Below, piece by piece: positions 33,559 through 42,150 of a stretch of 61,507 bases of DNA. The position numbers and the translations under genes are program-made. Source of the stretch: a bacterium (GTDB lineage: Bacteria; RBG-13-66-14; B26-G2; WVWN01); NCBI GenBank assembly GCA_035529855.1, contig DATKVX010000006.1, forward strand, positions 1 through 61,507. The letters run 5' to 3'. Numbering within the stretch: position 1 is the stretch's first letter; every line of letters begins with the position of its first letter. The notes beneath the pieces were generated by a model. It did no database searches. It was not told where the DNA came from and worked only from the letters and a program-made list of their open reading frames with translations.

Positions 33559-35712
33559 TTATCGCAGCTCGAACGCCGGCGGCGGCGCCTGGTGGAAGCG
33601 CATCAGCGCCGCGCCTTCGGCCGCGAGTATCTTCCTTTCCTCGTCGCTCTTAGTATTCCGAAAAGCCCACTCCAGCGACAGCTTCGGCGCCTCGACGTGA
33701 ATGTAGTCGAGGTAAACGTCGCCGTTGCCCAGCGGGTACAGTTGGAATTCGTAACGGCGTTCCTTTCGGCACTCGAAAGCCACCGCCGCCCAGCCGTACG
33801 TCCCGGCCGCGGGGAGGTCGGCCGGCATAACGCGGCGAACGGCGACCGGGGCCGGCGGCCGGTCGTCGGGCCGTTCGACTACTACCAGCTCGGCGGCGGG
33901 TGCGAAGGGGCTCGCCGGCTCGCATACCGCCATGCGGTAGTTTACCTTTACGGCCCCCCGCGGCCAGTAATAGGGGCCCGCGCGCGCCATCGCGCCCAAC
34001 GGACCTTGCTCGGCGGTACAGTAAAGGGCCCGGCGGTTGCGCGCCCGCTCGTCGAAGACCGGGACGCCGACGTTGTAGTCGAAGGCGTCCTCCTCGAGCA
34101 CTTGAAAGGTCCACTCGAACGCTTTCTTGGCCGGGATAACCGGCGTTACCCCCCGCCTTAGCATAACGTAGTCGCCGTCGGCGTATACGCAGCCGTACTT
34201 CTCGTTTCTCAATAACTTGACGAGGCGTATACGGCTGCGGTGCTCCGAGACGACGGGCGGCGTCTTCCACGGTTCGCCCAGTCGCGCGGTGCATATCACG
34301 ACCTCGCGCGGCAGCAGCTCTTTTACGTATCGGAATTTATGAGGATGTAAATAGATGCGCCACCGCTCCGAGAAATGGGGTAGGAGGAACATCGACGCCG
34401 CGAGCGAGTCGTCTCGGGAAACGAAGCGTGCTACTTTCGGAAAGCGACGCACCCACGGTTCGACGTAGTACCACGACCGGTTGTAGCGAACCCCCAACGG
34501 CCCGAACGTCGCCGCCGACGCTACGCCGGCGAATATTAAATACGCCGTCGCGGCCCGCCGCGCCCATCCGACGGACCACCCCTTGCGGCCTACCCACTCT
34601 TCGACGCGCCCCCACGCCCGCACGGCGAAGTAGACGAGGAACGGGACCAGCGGCATCACGTACTGGTACTGGATGGCGTAGTGGCTGGGCACCCGCGAGA
34701 ACAGGGCGTACGTTATGGGCGTGACGTACGCCAGCCATCCCCATCCCGCGGCCGCCGGCAGGAACGCCCACGGCGTCAGCATGTGGAGCAGGTACGCCGC
34801 CCGCGCCGGGTCGGCCGCGCGCGCGAGGAAGAACGCCGGGTGACGAAACGCGTATTTGAGAAGGTCCACCGGCGAGCCGGCGACGCCGAAGGTATGCAGG
34901 ATGGGATTGGAGGCGAGGTCCGTGACGTCCATGAGCTGCGGGTAGATGACGTACGTCGCGGCGAGGAAGTGGACGAGCGAGAACGCGGCGACGAGCGCGC
35001 CCCAACGGGTTTGTTTCAACCCCAAGATGATGAACAGGCCCGCGGCGCAAGTGTACAGCGCCAGTTCCTCGAGTAGGAGGGTGGTGAGGAAGAAGCACAG
35101 CAGGCCGAGGCGGGGCCTGCCGGCCTCGAAGGCCCAAAACGCCCACAGCACCAGCGCCGGCGCGAACGTCCGCGGATGGAAGTCGTAGAGGGCGACCCAG
35201 TGTAACGACGCGAAGAACAGCGGCGACAGCGCGAACGCCAACGCGAGGTAGCGCGAGGCGGTGTGGCGGCGGGCGATGAGGTACGCCGGTACCGCCGCGG
35301 ACGCCAGGGCTAAGACCTGGAGGACGATGAGCGTGCGCGCGCTCGGAAACGCCAGCGACAGCGGCGAGAGCAGTTGGTTAACCAACGCGACGTGGTTGAG
35401 GTGGGGCCGGGCGAAGAGGACCGTCTGGTACAGGAAACCGCCCCGGCCGCCGGCCCAGAAGACGTGGTGTTGTATGCCCAGGTCCACCGCCGGCGCCCAG
35501 AACGCGTCGAACTTCTTATTGGCGAGGTAGATGAAGGTGACGGCGAAGGCCGCGGCCGCCGCGGCCAGCAGGAGCGCCGCCCGGGCGCGACTACGGTCCG
35601 GCGCCGCGGGGCGTCTAAACCTCGGCGCGAGCCAGGCGACGGCGGCGGCCGCCGCGGCCGCGGCCGCGACGATAACGAGCTGCCCCATTATATCGGCTGG
35701 CGCCGGCGACAA
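33559..35712 (-). CDS. DUF2079 polytopic membrane protein
   Basis: A 717-residue membrane protein with about ten hydrophobic segments up to residue 420 and a large soluble C-terminal domain. The first loop KFDAFWAPAVDLGIQHHVFWA and later YDFHPRTFAPALVLWAFWAFE match DUF2079, a family related to GT-C membrane glycosyltransferases. The C-terminal 270 residues resemble a beta-rich sugar-binding domain. I use the TTG at 35712, which has an AGGGGG site 4 nt upstream; the ATG at 35688 has no ribosome site. Its place inside a conserved housekeeping operon is unusual for this family. Confidence 0.8.
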   Translation of the reverse strand: MSPAPADIMGQLVIVAAAAAAAAAVAWLAPRFRRPAAPDRSRARAALLLAAAAAAFAVTFIYLANKKFDAFWAPAVDLGIQHHVFWAGGRGGFLYQTVLFARPHLNHVALVNQLLSPLSLAFPSARTLIVLQVLALASAAVPAYLIARRHTASRYLALAFALSPLFFASLHWVALYDFHPRTFAPALVLWAFWAFEAGRPRLGLLCFFLTTLLLEELALYTCAAGLFIILGLKQTRWGALVAAFSLVHFLAATYVIYPQLMDVTDLASNPILHTFGVAGSPVDLLKYAFRHPAFFLARAADPARAAYLLHMLTPWAFLPAAAGWGWLAYVTPITYALFSRVPSHYAIQYQYVMPLVPFLVYFAVRAWGRVEEWVGRKGWSVGWARRAATAYLIFAGVASAATFGPLGVRYNRSWYYVEPWVRRFPKVARFVSRDDSLAASMFLLPHFSERWRIYLHPHKFRYVKELLPREVVICTARLGEPWKTPPVVSEHRSRIRLVKLLRNEKYGCVYADGDYVMLRRGVTPVIPAKKAFEWTFQVLEEDAFDYNVGVPVFDERARNRRALYCTAEQGPLGAMARAGPYYWPRGAVKVNYRMAVCEPASPFAPAAELVVVERPDDRPPAPVAVRRVMPADLPAAGTYGWAAVAFECRKERRYEFQLYPLGNGDVYLDYIHVEAPKLSLEWAFRNTKSDEERKILAAEGAALMRFHQAPPPAFELR

Positions 35713-35721
35713 CGTTCCCCC

Positions 35722-36216
35722 TTAGGTGAAGACGTTTCCCAGTAAACCGGTCGCGCGGGCGATGGCCCGGGCGGCTTGGAGGATGAGGTTGGCGTATAAG
35801 GCCGCGACGACGTCGTCGGCCATTATGCCCCAGCCGCGCGGTAAACGCTGCGACCGCCCCGCCGGAAACGGCTTCAGTACGTCGAAAGCGCGGAAAAGGA
35901 TGAACGCGAAGACGGCGTACGCGAGGGTCTTGGGTAAAAAGGCGACGGCGACGAAGTACCCCGCGAACTCGTCTACGCACACGCGGCCGGGGTCTTTCTT
36001 TCCCCAAACCTCCTCGGCTACGCCGCCGGCCCAGACGGCCGCCGCCGTCGCCGCCGCGGCCACGCCCATTACGACGTAATGGTTGGCCGGGAGGAGCCAC
36101 CAGTAGACGGCCAGCGCGCCCAGCGTCCCTACCGTCCCGGGCGCCAGGGGCGAGTAGCCGAGGTAGGCCACCGAGGCCACGAACGTCGCGAGCCGCCGCT
36201 GTAGTTGTCCCGCCAT
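35722..36216 (-). CDS. pgpA: Phosphatidylglycerophosphatase A
   Basis: A 164-residue integral membrane enzyme that dephosphorylates phosphatidylglycerol phosphate. Family pattern: YLGYSPLAPGTVGTLGALAVYWW, DPGRVCVDEFAGYFVA and FRAFDVLKPFP, followed by RGWGIMADDVVAALYANL. The start at 36216 has a GGAG site and lies 7 nt after pgsA, which makes its substrate; the pair makes phosphatidylglycerol. Confidence 0.95.
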   Translation of the reverse strand: MAGQLQRRLATFVASVAYLGYSPLAPGTVGTLGALAVYWWLLPANHYVVMGVAAAATAAAVWAGGVAEEVWGKKDPGRVCVDEFAGYFVAVAFLPKTLAYAVFAFILFRAFDVLKPFPAGRSQRLPRGWGIMADDVVAALYANLILQAARAIARATGLLGNVFT

Positions 36217-36223
36217 AAGCTCC

Positions 36224-36808
36224 CTAACGGACGAAGACGTCCGCCAAGACTTGTCGGTTCTTCCAGAGGTACCACACGCCCGTGATGAGCGTTAGCACGA
36301 CCGCGACCCACAGCGTGAACGTGATCGCGCCGTCGACCACCGGGTCGAGGGCCCCCGGCCACTCATTTCCCAGCCGGTGGGCCGCGACCGAGTGGCCCAG
36401 TATCCCCGCGATGGCCGCCATCTGGAACGCGGTCTTCCATTTGGCGAGGGTGGTGGGGTAGATGTAAATGCCCTTCGCGCCGGCCACGGCGCGGAACCCC
36501 GTTATGACCAACTCCCGGACGACGATGGCGAGGACCATCCACAGCGGGACCGCGCCCAGGCCGGCGAAGCTCACCAGCGCCGTAACGACGACGACTTTGT
36601 CGGCCAGCGGGTCGATAACTTTACCGAAATCGGTTACGCAATCGAGCCGTCGCGCGAGGTAGCCGTCGAGGATGTCGGTGGCGATGGCGCCTATGAAGAT
36701 GAAGAACGCCGCCGTGTGGTGTGCGGCCGAGTTCGAGAGCAGGAAAACCAAGAATACGGGCGCGGACAGAATTCGAAGCAAGGTGAGTAGGTTGGGCCAA
36801 TTAAGCAC
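36224..36808 (-). CDS. pgsA: CDP-diacylglycerol-glycerol-3-phosphate 3-phosphatidyltransferase
   Basis: A 194-residue integral membrane CDP-alcohol phosphatidyltransferase. The catalytic signature DGYLARRLDCVTDFGKVIDP with DADK-type final Asp (LADK) is intact. The start MLNWPNLLTLLRILSAPVFL is typical. It makes phosphatidylglycerol phosphate, the substrate of the pgpA product just downstream. The ATG overlaps the end of rimO by 8 nt. Confidence 0.95.
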   Translation of the reverse strand: MLNWPNLLTLLRILSAPVFLVFLLSNSAAHHTAAFFIFIGAIATDILDGYLARRLDCVTDFGKVIDPLADKVVVVTALVSFAGLGAVPLWMVLAIVVRELVITGFRAVAGAKGIYIYPTTLAKWKTAFQMAAIAGILGHSVAAHRLGNEWPGALDPVVDGAITFTLWVAVVLTLITGVWYLWKNRQVLADVFVR

Positions 36809-38138
36809 GGCGCGCCCCCCGGGCCGCGCGCGCCACGAGCTCGTAGCCTTCCCAGCCGGCGATTTCGACGCGCGCGAAACGTCCCGGCGTAAGCTCCCCG
36901 GCGTCCGGGATTAGCGTGACGGGGTCGCCCTCCGGCCCTTGGAAGTACGTTCGCCCGACGGCGACCCCTTCCGGCGTAACGCGGTCGACGAGAACGTCGA
37001 AAGAGCGGCCGCGGAGCTCGCGGTAGAGCTCGGCCAATACGTCCTGTTGACGCAGCATCAGCTCCTCGCGCCGCGCGGCCGCGGCTTCGCGCGACGGCCT
37101 ATCCGGCAAGGAGGCCGCCGGCGTCCCCTCTTCCGGCGAGAACTCGAAGACGCCGACGTGGTCGAGGCGCGCCGCCCGGATGAAGTCGGCGAGCAGCTCG
37201 ACGTCGTCGTCCGTCTCCCCCGGGAAGCCGACGATGAAGCTCGTGCGGAACGCCGCGCCCGGGACCGACGCGCGCACGTGCTCGAGCCGGGCCAGCGCCT
37301 CCTCGGGCGTCCAAGCCGGCCGGCCCATGGCCTGCAGGAGATGGGGCGCGACGTGCTGGAGCGGGACATCGACGTAGTTGACGACGGCCTCGACGTCGGC
37401 GAACGCGCCCAGCAGCTCTTCCGTCAGCCGCGCCGGGTGCAGGTAGAGGACACGCAGCCACGGCACGCCGGCGCCGTCGAGCCGCCGCAGCAACGCCGCC
37501 AGGTTCAGGCCGCGGCCCAGCTCCTCGCCGTAGCGGCTCGAGTCCTGCGCCAGTAGTATAAGCTCGGCTACCCCTCGAGCCGCGGCGTACTCGGCCTCGC
37601 GCACGACGTCGTCGGCGTCGCGCGAGCGGTAGGGCCCGCGGAGCCGCGGGATGGTGCAGAAGGAACAGGGGTGGTCGCACCCCTCGGCGATTTTAAGAAA
37701 CGATACGTGCGGCGCGGTAAGGCGGGGTCGCTCGGCGACGCCGGCCAGCGGCGGCCGGGGCCGGCCGACGTCGATTACGCGCCGGCCCGACGCGGCTTCG
37801 CGTACCGCGTGCGCCAGCCGGGCCGCCGCGCCCACGCCCAGTACGACGTCTACCCGTTCGAACTCCCGGGCGAACGCGTCGGCCGCGAGTTGCGGCCAGC
37901 AGCCCGTCACGGCCAGCGTCGCGTCCGGTTTTATGCGCCCCGAAAGCTCGGCCAGTACCCGGCGTCCCTCGTCGCGAGCGGGGGCTATGAAGGCGCACGT
38001 GTTCACGAGGACGACGTCCGCGGCCTCTTCGTCCGGCGTCAATTCGTACCCGTCGGCGAGGAGCTCGCCCACCGCTACTTCGGCGTCGACCAGGTTCTTG
38101 GCACACCCGAGACTTATGACGGCTAGCGTCCGGCTCAC
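36801..38138 (-). CDS. rimO: Ribosomal protein S12 methylthiotransferase RimO
   Basis: A 445-residue radical-SAM enzyme. N-terminal UPF0004 domain AVISLGCAKNLVDAEVAVGEL and VNTCAFI; radical-SAM motif EGCDHPCSFCTIPRLRGPYRSR (CxxxCxxC); HVAPHLLQAMGRPAW; C-terminal TRAM domain ending EGYELVARA. LGCAKNLVD is typical of RimO rather than MiaB. It methylthiolates Asp of ribosomal protein S12. The GTG start overlaps the lolA stop (GTGA). The frame stays open far upstream but without RimO features. Confidence 0.95.
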   Translation of the reverse strand: MSRTLAVISLGCAKNLVDAEVAVGELLADGYELTPDEEAADVVLVNTCAFIAPARDEGRRVLAELSGRIKPDATLAVTGCWPQLAADAFAREFERVDVVLGVGAAARLAHAVREAASGRRVIDVGRPRPPLAGVAERPRLTAPHVSFLKIAEGCDHPCSFCTIPRLRGPYRSRDADDVVREAEYAAARGVAELILLAQDSSRYGEELGRGLNLAALLRRLDGAGVPWLRVLYLHPARLTEELLGAFADVEAVVNYVDVPLQHVAPHLLQAMGRPAWTPEEALARLEHVRASVPGAAFRTSFIVGFPGETDDDVELLADFIRAARLDHVGVFEFSPEEGTPAASLPDRPSREAAAARREELMLRQQDVLAELYRELRGRSFDVLVDRVTPEGVAVGRTYFQGPEGDPVTLIPDAGELTPGRFARVEIAGWEGYELVARAARGARRA

Positions 38139-38821
38139 GGACCGTTTTGTTCGTTCACGTCGACGATTTCGACCCCCGGCGGGACGTCGAAGGAGAAAAG
38201 GCTCGCCGGCAGGCCCGGGTTGAATTCGTACGCCGAGAACCGGTACGACGTGGAGTTGCGGGCGGCATCGTAGAAGTCGGCGCGCACCGCGACGAGGCGT
38301 TCGCGGTCGATCCACATCCGTATCTCGGGGAACGGCGCCGGTTCTCTCTTGGCGTCGAGGTGGAGCTCGTACGTCCCGCCGCCGGTTTCGGCGGCCAGCG
38401 CGACGTCGTAGTCGGCCGATAGGTTGTCGAGCGCCCGGGGCAAGTCGGCCAGGTACGAGAGGCCGGGGCCGGCGTAGCGGAGGACCTGGGTGCCGCCGGG
38501 GATGTAGACGTACATGTACTCGCCGTCGAAGACGATGGTCTGCTCGAGCGGCTCGCGGAACTCGACGCGCACCAGGTTCGGTTGGCGCGAATAGAGAACG
38601 CCGGCGCTCGAGGAGGTCTCGCCCAGGTGGGGCGAGGAGGTCGCCACGACGACGTCGGCCCGGAAGTCGTCCAGCGCTTTGTACCGTTTGGTGACGCGGG
38701 CGAGTAGCTCGTCGGCGCTTATCGACGGCGACGCGTCGTAAGGCCAAACCGCCGCGGTCGGAGCCGCGGCGTTCGCGACGAACCAGCATAGGAACGCGAA
38801 TTTATATAACGTCTTCGCCAC
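38135..38821 (-). CDS. lolA: Outer-membrane lipoprotein carrier LolA
   Basis: A 228-residue periplasmic chaperone that ferries lipoproteins to the outer membrane. Signal peptide VAKTLYKFAFLCWFVANAAA, then the LolA pattern: ELLARVTKRYKALDDFRADVVV, SAGVLYSRQPNLVRVEFREP, IVFDGEYMYVYIPGGTQV. I choose the GTG at 38821, with AGGA upstream, because it puts the signal peptide at the very N-terminus; an ATG at 38851 would overlap ftsK more deeply and lacks a ribosome site. Its presence indicates an outer membrane. Confidence 0.88.
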   Translation of the reverse strand: MAKTLYKFAFLCWFVANAAAPTAAVWPYDASPSISADELLARVTKRYKALDDFRADVVVATSSPHLGETSSSAGVLYSRQPNLVRVEFREPLEQTIVFDGEYMYVYIPGGTQVLRYAGPGLSYLADLPRALDNLSADYDVALAAETGGGTYELHLDAKREPAPFPEIRMWIDRERLVAVRADFYDAARNSTSYRFSAYEFNPGLPASLFSFDVPPGVEIVDVNEQNGP

Positions 38822-41078
38822 CGGGCCCCGGTCCTGCGTCTTCCAATTCATCCAGAGATTTAATGAGCACTTTCCGGCCTTTGGGGCCCTCGTCGGGTCC
38901 GACGATGCTGCGGAGCTCCATAACGTCGATCAGGCGGCCGGCGCGGGCAAAGCCGATGCGGAAGCGGCGCTGCAGCATCGAGACCGACGCTTTCTTTTGC
39001 GAGACGACGAGGGCGACGGCGTCGTCGAAGAGCTCGTCCTTCTGCTCGAGGTAGGTTCCGCCGGGCGCTTCCGCCTCGTCGGCGACCTCTCGTACGGACG
39101 TTAAACCCTGCGGCGCCGGCTGCTCGGCCCAGAACTCGACGACGCGGCCGACCTCGTCCTCGCCCACGTACGCCCCCTGAATTCGTTCCGGCTCGGCGGC
39201 GCCGGTGGGGAGGAACAGCATGTCGCCCTCCGGCAGGAGATGTTGCGCCCCCGTGCGGTCGAGGATGGTCCGGGAGTCCACCTGCGACGAGACGCTGAAG
39301 GCGATGCGGCTCGGGAAGTTGGCCTTGATGACGCCGGTGATGACGTCTACCGAAGGCCGTTGCGTCGCGACGACGAGATGTATCCCCACCGCGCGCGCCA
39401 TTTGCGCCAGGCGGACGAGCTGCTCCTCGACCTTGCGCGCCTTTTCGCGGACCATCAGGTCGTTGAGCTCGTCGACGACGACGACGATGTACGGCAGCGG
39501 CCGGCCCTCTTCCCCGTCGGTTCCCGCCGGAATCTTCTCCGCCAGTTGGCGGCGGCCCTCGTCCGCGGCGAAGAGTTTATTGTAGGCTTGGATGTTGCGC
39601 GCGCCCACCGCGGCGAGGAGTTTGTAGCGCCCCTCCATCCGCCGCACGACGGCCTTGAGCGCCCTCACGGCGTCCTCCATCTCGGTGAACAGCACCTGGT
39701 CGTAGCGCCGGTGCGGTACGTCCCGGAAGATCGAGAGGTCGACTTTTTTAGGGTCGATGATGAGGAATTGGACTTCGTCCGGCGTCGACGTCATCAAGAG
39801 CGACGTTACGACGGCGTTCAGGAATATGCTTTTGCCCGAGCCGGTGGCGCCGGCGACGAGGAGGTGCGGCATCCTGGTGAGGTCCGCCGTAACGACCTGG
39901 CCGTCGTGCCGCCGCCCGAGGGGCACGGTCAGCTTCGAACGTTGGACCTCTTTATAAAAGGCTTTGGTGCCGAGCAATTCGCGCAGGCCGACGCGGGAGG
40001 CCACCGGGTTGGGGACGTCTACCGCGACGGCGCCGCGGCTGGCCAGGCTGGTCACCGTTATGCCGGGTACGGCCATGTTGCGGGCCAGGTCTTCCTCCAG
40101 CGATTTCATGGCGCCGAACTTTTGCCCGGGCGCGAGCTCGACTTCGAAGCGGGAGACGCGGGGGCCGACTTTTATCTCGCGGACGCGGCCTTCGACTTTG
40201 TAGGAGGTGAGCGCGGCCTCAAGCCGCTTTTTGCAGTCGGTGAGATATTCCCGGGAGACCTCCTCCTTGGGCGGCTCGGGGGGTGCCAGGAGGTCGCGGG
40301 GAGGTAGTTTGTACGGGTGGGGGGGCCTGCGGCGGGGCGGGGGGGCGGCTGCGGCCCGCGATTCGGACGGCGGCGGCTCGAGCGGCTCGAGCGCCGGTTC
40401 CTCGACCAATTCGGTTCCGGCGGGCGGTGCCGTTTCGACCTCGACCTCCTCCTCGTAGAGCTCGCCCTCTTCGCGCCGGAATATGGGCGACGCGCCGCGA
40501 GCCAGCCATTTCGCGAAGCCGGCCGCGGCGTTTAGCAACCTTTTGGGCGAGACGCCGGCGACGGCCCACGCCGCGGCGACGACGAGCGCGGCTGCCGCAA
40601 GTACGAGGCCGAATACCCTCCCGACGGCGAACGTGACGGCGTTGCGGAGGAATAGGCCCACGGCGCCGCCCCGCGCGACCGCGGCCGCGAAGGTCTCCTC
40701 GCCTTCGCCCCCTACGGCGAGCGCCAACAGCGCCGCGCCCAGGAATACGGCCAGCATGAAGACGATGAGCCTGAACTCGCGCGCCAGCGATACGCCGCCG
40801 CGAAACTGGAAGAAAGCCCACAGGCCGAAAAAGACGGGGAGGGCGAAAGCCGCCCGCCCCAGCGTCTCGAGCAGCCAGAAGGAAAGCCACGCGCCGGCGA
40901 TGCCCAGTCTGTTGTGGATCGGTTGGCCGGCCGAAGCCAACCCCGTGGGGTCTTCGGCGTCGTGGGTCGCCAGGCTCGTCGCGCACGCCGCGGCGACGAC
41001 GACGAGAACGACGCCCAGTAGTTGACGGCCGTACTTGAATCCCGATTCCGTCTTTTTCTTGCCGCTTCGTCCGGCCAT
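38802..41078 (-). CDS. ftsK: DNA translocase FtsK
   Basis: A 758-residue septal DNA pump. About four N-terminal membrane helices lie within residues 18-180, then a short acidic/Pro linker, then the alpha-beta motor: VGPRVSRFEVELAPGQK, Walker A VAGATGSGKSIFLNA, Walker B IVVVVDELNDLMV, ATQRPSVDVITGVIKANFPSRIAF. The C-terminal gamma winged-helix domain is AVALVVSQKKASVSMLQRRFRIGFARAGRLIDVME, for directional DNA reading. It is compact compared with E. coli FtsK, like SpoIIIE. Start is the ATG at 41078, not six codons upstream. In the operon between uppP and lolA. Confidence 0.95.
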   Translation of the reverse strand: MAGRSGKKKTESGFKYGRQLLGVVLVVVAAACATSLATHDAEDPTGLASAGQPIHNRLGIAGAWLSFWLLETLGRAAFALPVFFGLWAFFQFRGGVSLAREFRLIVFMLAVFLGAALLALAVGGEGEETFAAAVARGGAVGLFLRNAVTFAVGRVFGLVLAAAALVVAAAWAVAGVSPKRLLNAAAGFAKWLARGASPIFRREEGELYEEEVEVETAPPAGTELVEEPALEPLEPPPSESRAAAAPPPRRRPPHPYKLPPRDLLAPPEPPKEEVSREYLTDCKKRLEAALTSYKVEGRVREIKVGPRVSRFEVELAPGQKFGAMKSLEEDLARNMAVPGITVTSLASRGAVAVDVPNPVASRVGLRELLGTKAFYKEVQRSKLTVPLGRRHDGQVVTADLTRMPHLLVAGATGSGKSIFLNAVVTSLLMTSTPDEVQFLIIDPKKVDLSIFRDVPHRRYDQVLFTEMEDAVRALKAVVRRMEGRYKLLAAVGARNIQAYNKLFAADEGRRQLAEKIPAGTDGEEGRPLPYIVVVVDELNDLMVREKARKVEEQLVRLAQMARAVGIHLVVATQRPSVDVITGVIKANFPSRIAFSVSSQVDSRTILDRTGAQHLLPEGDMLFLPTGAAEPERIQGAYVGEDEVGRVVEFWAEQPAPQGLTSVREVADEAEAPGGTYLEQKDELFDDAVALVVSQKKASVSMLQRRFRIGFARAGRLIDVMELRSIVGPDEGPKGRKVLIKSLDELEDAGPGPGGEDVI

Positions 41079-41244
41079 AATTAAAGCGCTTTGCAAACGC
41101 GCGTGTTGTCGGCCCTTGTAAGCGCGACCGGCGACGCCTCGGCGTCGCGCCGGTTAAACCGCCGCCCGTCGCCGGGAATTAGCTTGGTAGAACCGGCCCG
41201 GGCCGCCGTTTGGTCTATGCGGCCCGCGCTTCGCGAGGCCGGTA

Positions 41245-42018
41245 TTATATCAATAGGGCGAACAGGCCGAGGGCGGCACAGTACGCGCCGAACCAGGCGA
41301 ACCCGCGGCCTCGAGCCGAAGCGAGCACCACGTATATCGCCGCCAAACCCGCGACGAACGCCACGCCGAACGCCAGCGCCAACCCGGTCCAATCCCCTTG
41401 AAACGCCCTTATCTTCGTTGCCTCCAACGCCGCGGCTCCCAGGATAGCCGGCACCGAGAGGAGGAAAGAAAACGTTGCCGCTTCGGCGCCGGCGAGGCCG
41501 ACGAGCAAACCGGCGACGATCGTCATCCCGGACCGCGAGACGCCCGGCGCGATGGCCAGCGCTTGGGCCGCACCCACCGCCAGCGCCGCGGCGAAGGCCA
41601 TGTCCGCCAGCTTCGCGTCGCCGCGTCTTACAAACGACGACGCCGCCAGGACGCCGCCGGTGAATAATAGCGCTGCGCCGACGGCGCGGCTGCTTTCGAA
41701 TAGGAGCTCGATTCGGCCCTCGAGAGCCAGGCCGACGACGGCCGCGGGTAGCGATGCCACCGCTATGAGCGCCACGAACCTCAGCCAACCCCGCCCCCCG
41801 CCCGAGGCCGCCGAGAAAATCTCCTTCAAGCGTCGTCGGAAATAGACGAGGACCGCGAGGGCCGTCGCGACGTGCAACGCCACCTCGACGACGATACCCG
41901 GCGCGGCAATCCCTAAATATTCCTGGGCCAAGACGAGGTGCCCGGACGACGAAACCGGCAAGAACTCGGTCAAGCCCTGGACCAGGCCCAACACCGCGTA
42001 GCGTAAGTATTCGGGCGT
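41245..42018 (-). CDS. uppP: Undecaprenyl-diphosphatase UppP (BacA), probable ACG start
   Basis: A membrane phosphatase recycling the lipid carrier for peptidoglycan and other polymers. Both BacA signature motifs are present: QGLTEFLPVSSSGHLVLAQ and APGVSRSGMTIVAGLL. The first standard start codon in frame is GTG 41994, but the reading frame upstream encodes PEYLRYA, which fits the family N-terminus. A strong AAAAGGAG site lies 6 nt before an ACG at 42018, and an in-frame TAG lies a few codons above. With ACG as start the protein is 257 residues. The consensus promoter at 42045-42073 leaves only about 20 nt of leader, so initiation at ACG 42018 is the best fit. Confidence 0.85.
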   Translation of the reverse strand, partial: TPEYLRYAVLGLVQGLTEFLPVSSSGHLVLAQEYLGIAAPGIVVEVALHVATALAVLVYFRRRLKEIFSAASGGGRGWLRFVALIAVASLPAAVVGLALEGRIELLFESSRAVGAALLFTGGVLAASSFVRRGDAKLADMAFAAALAVGAAQALAIAPGVSRSGMTIVAGLLVGLAGAEAATFSFLLSVPAILGAAALEATKIRAFQGDWTGLALAFGVAFVAGLAAIYVVLASARGRGFAWFGAYCAALGLFALLI

Positions 42019-42044
42019 GTCAGACTCCTTTTCCTATTTTCGAA

Positions 42045-42073
42045 ATACTATCAACTCCGCTTGTCGAAGTCAA
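42045..42073 (-). promoter_or_regulatory. Promoter of the uppP-ispD operon
   Basis: On the minus strand, TTGACT (42073-42068), a 17-nt spacer and TAGTAT (42050-42045). Transcription would start about 42037, with the uppP ribosome site 5-10 nt downstream. Confidence 0.8.
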
Positions 42074-42150
42074 TAAGCAATAAAACTTTTGATATCTAAA
42101 AGGGATGTGGGTGTCTCCCGCCGGGATAAAGCCGCGGTTGAGGGGTTAGG

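Noticed and set aside
35640-35690. Simple-sequence repeat of GCCGCGGCC units
   Set aside because: It encodes an Ala-rich signal-anchor segment; ordinary low complexity for this GC content.
38139-38789. Long open frame upstream of rimO
   Set aside because: Out-of-frame translation of lolA; the RimO N-terminal domain begins at GTG 38138.
41083-41244. tRNA-like pieces (TTTGCAAACGCG and GGGAATTAGCTTGGTAGAA) between uppP and ftsK
   Set aside because: No D-stem, no GGTTCRA T-arm and no acceptor pairing could be found on either strand; the pieces do not form a cloverleaf.
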